From Saprospiraceae bacterium UBA2365 (GTDB taxonomy: Bacteria > Bacteroidota > Bacteroidia > Chitinophagales > Saprospiraceae), in assembly GCA_002344345.1 (NCBI GenBank), contig DDTL01000110.1, positions 1 through 37,972 of the forward strand: a stretch of 37,972 bases of DNA, in the 5' to 3' direction. Positions 34,702 through 37,972 of the stretch are shown here, piece after piece. Each line of letters begins with the position of its first letter. Position 1 is the first letter of the stretch. The translations under genes were made by a program, and so were the position numbers. Below the pieces are notes generated by a model that did no database searches, had not been told where the DNA came from, and worked only from the letters and a program-made list of their open reading frames with translations.

Positions 34702-36546
34702 TCAATGTGCTTTATTGCCCAACCAGGGCCATAATCTGTATGCAATGCCTTTCAGATCTTTTTTTGAAGGCTTCCAAAGTTGCTTCTTTGCCATCATGAA
34801 CTTAATGATCGCTTCTTCAATAAAATGATGAAGGGGAAACAAAAATGTAAGGATAGCCACCTTGATGATGAATATCCATAATGGCGCTCCATGCGTCATA
34901 TGATGGAGTTTCTGATCCAAAACCAAAATTATAAACTCAAACAGCATCAGCACGCTGAAAAACCCGAGGCCTTTGATCGCCCATTCGGGAACTTTATATC
35001 TGCTCATAATCAAAAATATCAGAAATAATAAACTGATCGCCAATGTGATCATGAAATATTGAAGGTTAAATGCTCGTTTTTGTTCCTCCTGCTGTTTTTG
35101 AAGATTTAGTTCAAGTTTTTTTGATTCATTGGTCAATTCCATCAAAAGAAACTCTTCCTGTTCATGAAGTTGTGCCTCCCGGATCAATAAACTTTTATGT
35201 ATTTGTGAGAATTTGTAAGCATCTTTATATTCACCTAAAACACCTGAAATGGAGTCCATATAATAAGATGTTTCCAGCATAAAATCCAGGTATTCAATTT
35301 TCTCCGACTCCAGATATGCTTGTAGAAATGAATTTTTAGCTTCTTTTAACTTATTGTATTTCAGGAGAAAATGTCCATAACGGGCATAAAAATTCGACTT
35401 GAATGCCGGACTGGGATTTTTAGAAACCAGCAACCGACCTTTCTCAAATTCGGTTAATGCGCCTTTGATATCTCTGTCAAATTCCGCCAGTTTAGACCGG
35501 ATCTGATGATAAATGACAGGTTGATGATTTTTCAACCGGTTGAGCTCCTGTGGATGTTCGACTATATATATTCTGTGAAACCCTTTGAGGTCGTCTGTTT
35601 GGATCAAATAACTCCGGTATAGTGAAAACACAAAATCCTTGAGTTTGGTATGCTTTTTTTTGGTTGCTGATGCCACCATTTCATCAAGATCATTGACCAC
35701 ATTGCCATATTTTTTGGAAAGCACATTCAGTCCGCATAAATCTAGTTTTGCCCATAGCAATTCAGTCGAGTCAATTTCAGTTTGATTTTCTATCAGGGCT
35801 GTTTGGAGTAATTTGTATTGAGCAGCGTGGTCAAAATCATTGATTCCTCTGTGAAATTCAAAAAGATGATGATAGTACTTTTTTTGGATATCCGTTTTTA
35901 CTTTTCCTGATTCGAGGGTTTCTGCCAGATAGGAAGCATTCAGGTAGTTTTGATATGCCTCAACATAATATTTTTGAATTTCAAAACTTTTGCCTAATGC
36001 CAGATAAGATAAAACCTTTCGCCTTGTGTCTTTTTCCAACTCTGCATCGCTGAATGCTTTGAGCGCAAACTTTTGGGCGATCACACTTTGATTCAGTCTC
36101 GATCCGCTTTGGGAAATATTGAGCCATAAATCTGTGTTATCGATTTCATCAGGATTTTGCAAAGCCAACTTTTCCGTTTTATTGACCAATGCTATGTAAT
36201 TTACTGATTTCCCATTGGTCTGTACCAATTCAAAATACTTTTGGTATACCTCCAATGTTTTTTGAATGCTGAAACTGGATTCTGCCAGATCAATAGCCAT
36301 CGAGGCCAAACTGTCAAAACGATTGTCATCGTTTTTTTCGTTGATCTCCTTACCAAGTGATTGAAGGATCTTGTCAATTTTATTGAAAATTATTTTGTTT
36401 TGTACTCCGGTATGCTTTGGGGCATCATGTTTATCATGATGTGGCTTTACATCATCTCCAAAAACATCCCCAACTAGTAAAAACACCAAAACCGGCAACA
36501 AAAACAGCATCGAACAGATTATCTTCCTGATGAAAAACATTGACAT
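34702..36546 (-). CDS. TPR protein with histidine-rich N-terminus and three C-terminal membrane segments
   Basis: The protein is about 614 residues from the ATG at 36546, chosen because a signal peptide or anchor (IICSMLFLLPVLVFLLVG) follows directly; an upstream extension of 30 residues is unlikely. After the signal comes a short His-rich stretch (KPHHDKHDAPKH), then about 400 residues of helical TPR-like repeats, a coiled coil (about 455-495) and three membrane helices (about 497-520, 528-550, 560-590) with a basic tail. The layout copies Bacteroidota TPR sensor kinases up to the coiled coil, but there is no kinase or DNA-binding domain. HTHGAPLW and PLHHFIEEA near the last helices add more His. 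The function is unknown. Confidence 0.7.
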   Translation of the reverse strand: MSMFFIRKIICSMLFLLPVLVFLLVGDVFGDDVKPHHDKHDAPKHTGVQNKIIFNKIDKILQSLGKEINEKNDDNRFDSLASMAIDLAESSFSIQKTLEVYQKYFELVQTNGKSVNYIALVNKTEKLALQNPDEIDNTDLWLNISQSGSRLNQSVIAQKFALKAFSDAELEKDTRRKVLSYLALGKSFEIQKYYVEAYQNYLNASYLAETLESGKVKTDIQKKYYHHLFEFHRGINDFDHAAQYKLLQTALIENQTEIDSTELLWAKLDLCGLNVLSKKYGNVVNDLDEMVASATKKKHTKLKDFVFSLYRSYLIQTDDLKGFHRIYIVEHPQELNRLKNHQPVIYHQIRSKLAEFDRDIKGALTEFEKGRLLVSKNPSPAFKSNFYARYGHFLLKYNKLKEAKNSFLQAYLESEKIEYLDFMLETSYYMDSISGVLGEYKDAYKFSQIHKSLLIREAQLHEQEEFLLMELTNESKKLELNLQKQQEEQKRAFNLQYFMITLAISLLFLIFLIMSRYKVPEWAIKGLGFFSVLMLFEFIILVLDQKLHHMTHGAPLWIFIIKVAILTFLFPLHHFIEEAIIKFMMAKKQLWKPSKKDLKGIAYRLWPWLGNKAH

Positions 36547-37012
36547 ATTTTGAATATCTTTATTTAATATTATGCGTTTGCTCACAAACTGCAGCTGGTA
36601 AAAATGCTCTGGTAAAAAAATTGGCAGAAAAACCATCTACATTTATCTGCCAAAACACCAAGTAGCAGAATCAACATTTTTTAATTTCTACCAAGTTGAT
36701 TTTCTCCAAAGTATGCTCAATAAATAAGATCATGAATACGCATTTCGACGAAATCATAATGTTTCAAATTGAAATACTGACACAAAATGTCATCATCTCC
36801 GGAAAATCGAACAAATGAACTCTGGAAAAGTAAATTACTTTTCAAGACCATTGAAAAAAACGAATATCCTGACGAAACATTTCGATAAACAAAATAAGAT
36901 TTGGTATAAAGTTTAATTCATCCTTTGAAATTTCTTATCCTATTTTCAAAACCTTCTGAAGTGTGGATTTAACCTCAAGAATAATTGCTGATAGCTGTCC
37001 ATCGCACATTGA
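36547..37012. other. intergenic region with no recognised feature
   Basis: About 466 AT-rich bases. No ORF, repeat, hairpin terminator or perfect promoter box was seen. Confidence 0.45.
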
Positions 37013-37462
37013 TCAGTCGCAAAATCTTGGACACGGAAGTATATATTTATCATCAAAACCTGTAGCCACGAATACACGGGTCGGATTCTGACCTATCATT
37101 TGATTGTTGATCGGATATACTATGAATGATTTTTCTGAATTAGGATCATTCTTGGTAGCCAGGCCTTTATAAAGTCTGAACCCGGAGGTTTTTGACAAAT
37201 CTGAATTCAAAGTTCTTCTGATGGTAGAATCAATGGCCAAATATTGAGGAAGTGAAATGTTGTATCCCTGGATGTTGTCATCTCTAAATGTTTCGGTATA
37301 GTTTGTGCGAAGTACCAGGGCTCGTTCACCGTCCATTCCTCTGGCAATTATTTCCGGATCAAATTGATATTCATTTTCTCCAGTATATGTACAATAAATG
37401 ACTGAACCAATGACCCCTATGATCATGCCGGATAATAAAAAAAGTAGATTTCGAGTTGTCAT
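37013..37462 (-). CDS. small exported protein with C-terminal CPRFCD, paralogue 1
   Basis: The protein is 149 residues with an N-terminal membrane anchor or signal (about 5-24, NLLFLLSGMIIGVIGSVIY). The mature part contains TSGFRLYKG in the middle and ends exactly in CPRFCD, with two cysteines three residues apart that could form a small loop or bind metal. The neighbouring gene 59 bases away has the same plan (SGFRLYFG and terminal CPPFCD), so the two are tandem duplicates. No known family was recognised. Confidence 0.7.
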   Translation of the reverse strand: MTTRNLLFLLSGMIIGVIGSVIYCTYTGENEYQFDPEIIARGMDGERALVLRTNYTETFRDDNIQGYNISLPQYLAIDSTIRRTLNSDLSKTSGFRLYKGLATKNDPNSEKSFIVYPINNQMIGQNPTRVFVATGFDDKYILPCPRFCD

Positions 37463-37521
37463 AAAAGATTATGTTAAGTTGACTTTTAGTTTAATAAGTT
37501 CACCTTTGGAGATCATTTGTA

Positions 37522-37972
37522 TCAGTCGCAAAAGGGAGGACACTGCTGACTGTATGCACGATCAAAACCATCTGCCATCTGAAGTGTTTCTCCAGGCGCA
37601 TTCTGATCTAAATTATTGTTAATGGAATAAGCCAAAGAAACAATTTGTGATTCCGGATTGGTTGTCAGGGAACCAAAATACAGACGAAAACCAGATACAT
37701 TTCTCATATTACTACCCAATGCGGTAGCAGTTTGGTTGAGTGCATCCAATTGCTGCTTGGAAATGTTGACAGCTTTAATGGACTGAGGAAAATTTTTCTC
37801 GAAATTAGACCTGTACTGAGCTGCCTGAGCTGGTGTTACAGGACTGCCGGTAACTGCATTAAGTGATGAATTTTTGTGGTTAATATGGGTGATATCTATT
37901 TTTTGTGTGAAAGCAAACACAGTCAATAATGTTGCTGAAAATAAAATTCCCAATGTAAATGAGCGTAAGTTT
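37522..37972 (-). CDS. small exported protein with C-terminal CPPFCD, paralogue 2, 5' end outside window
   Basis: The frame stays open to the window edge: residues NLRSFTL precede a TTG at 37953, so the true start is probably just outside and the visible GILFSATLLTVFAFTQ is the core of a signal peptide. About 150 residues are visible. Shared features with the protein encoded at 37013-37462 are SGFRLYFG, a SLAYSINN / FIVYPINN segment, GFD near the end and the terminal CPPFCD. The function is unknown. Both genes even share the last 12 bases of coding sequence (TTTTGCGACTGA). Confidence 0.7.
   Translation of the reverse strand, partial: NLRSFTLGILFSATLLTVFAFTQKIDITHINHKNSSLNAVTGSPVTPAQAAQYRSNFEKNFPQSIKAVNISKQQLDALNQTATALGSNMRNVSGFRLYFGSLTTNPESQIVSLAYSINNNLDQNAPGETLQMADGFDRAYSQQCPPFCD

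Overview
The window looks like a piece of a Bacteroidota chromosome, most likely from a Saprospiria-like or other environmental member. The evidence is moderate to low GC, a type A type-IX-secretion (T9SS) sorting domain on a large secreted peroxidase, SPI and SPII signal peptides on many proteins, a DUF4292 lipoprotein next to an EnvC-like protein, and promoters of the Bacteroidota type (TTTG, about 19-20 bases, TAnnTTTG). No rRNA, tRNA or CRISPR array was seen. Gene order is mostly housekeeping, broken up by repeat-rich intergenic stretches and one patch of degraded insertion sequences.

Layout. 1-255: the 3' end of a gene coding for a HEPN-like C-terminus. 531-3792: a two-gene minus-strand operon of STAND/archaeal-type ATPases, driven by a promoter embedded in three 28-bp tandem repeats. 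3951-7260: an APH-fold kinase, a serine beta-lactamase-like hydrolase and mtnN. 7257-7592: two facing arrays of 7-bp repeats that contain the stop codons of mtnN and clpB, with a palindrome between them. 7575-10193: clpB. 10459-12063: an inverted-repeat element, then a fusion of an IS1634-type transposase remnant with an IS21-type left end. 12435-14072: nadE. 14134-14790: two 135-bp direct repeats around REP-like palindromes. 15016-18784: an EamA transporter, two uncharacterised proteins, a MITE-like inverted repeat and a GH13 lipoprotein. 19381-22845: a double-domain animal-type heme peroxidase. 22916-26896: a Ppx/GppA-like membrane protein and two exported thioredoxin-fold paralogues. 26995-29163: an hflX / 58-residue membrane protein / xth operon. 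29327-34271: EnvC-like, DUF4292 and TPR genes downstream of pyk. 34702-36546: a TPR protein with three C-terminal membrane segments. 37013-37972: two paralogous small exported proteins ending in CPxFCD, the second cut by the window edge.

Working together. The clearest functional units are the dual-ATPase operon with its repeat-array promoter, which lies beside a HEPN fragment; the conserved envelope group TPR-DUF4292-EnvC; hflX-small protein-xth, with a stop/start overlap; and the paired exported thioredoxin-fold proteins. The best candidates for undescribed biology are the dual ATPases with their repeats, the CPxFCD pair, the heptad arrays that have entered the 3' end of clpB, and the tandem peroxidase whose first domain has altered heme and calcium ligands. 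All functional statements are read from sequence motifs; no database search was run.
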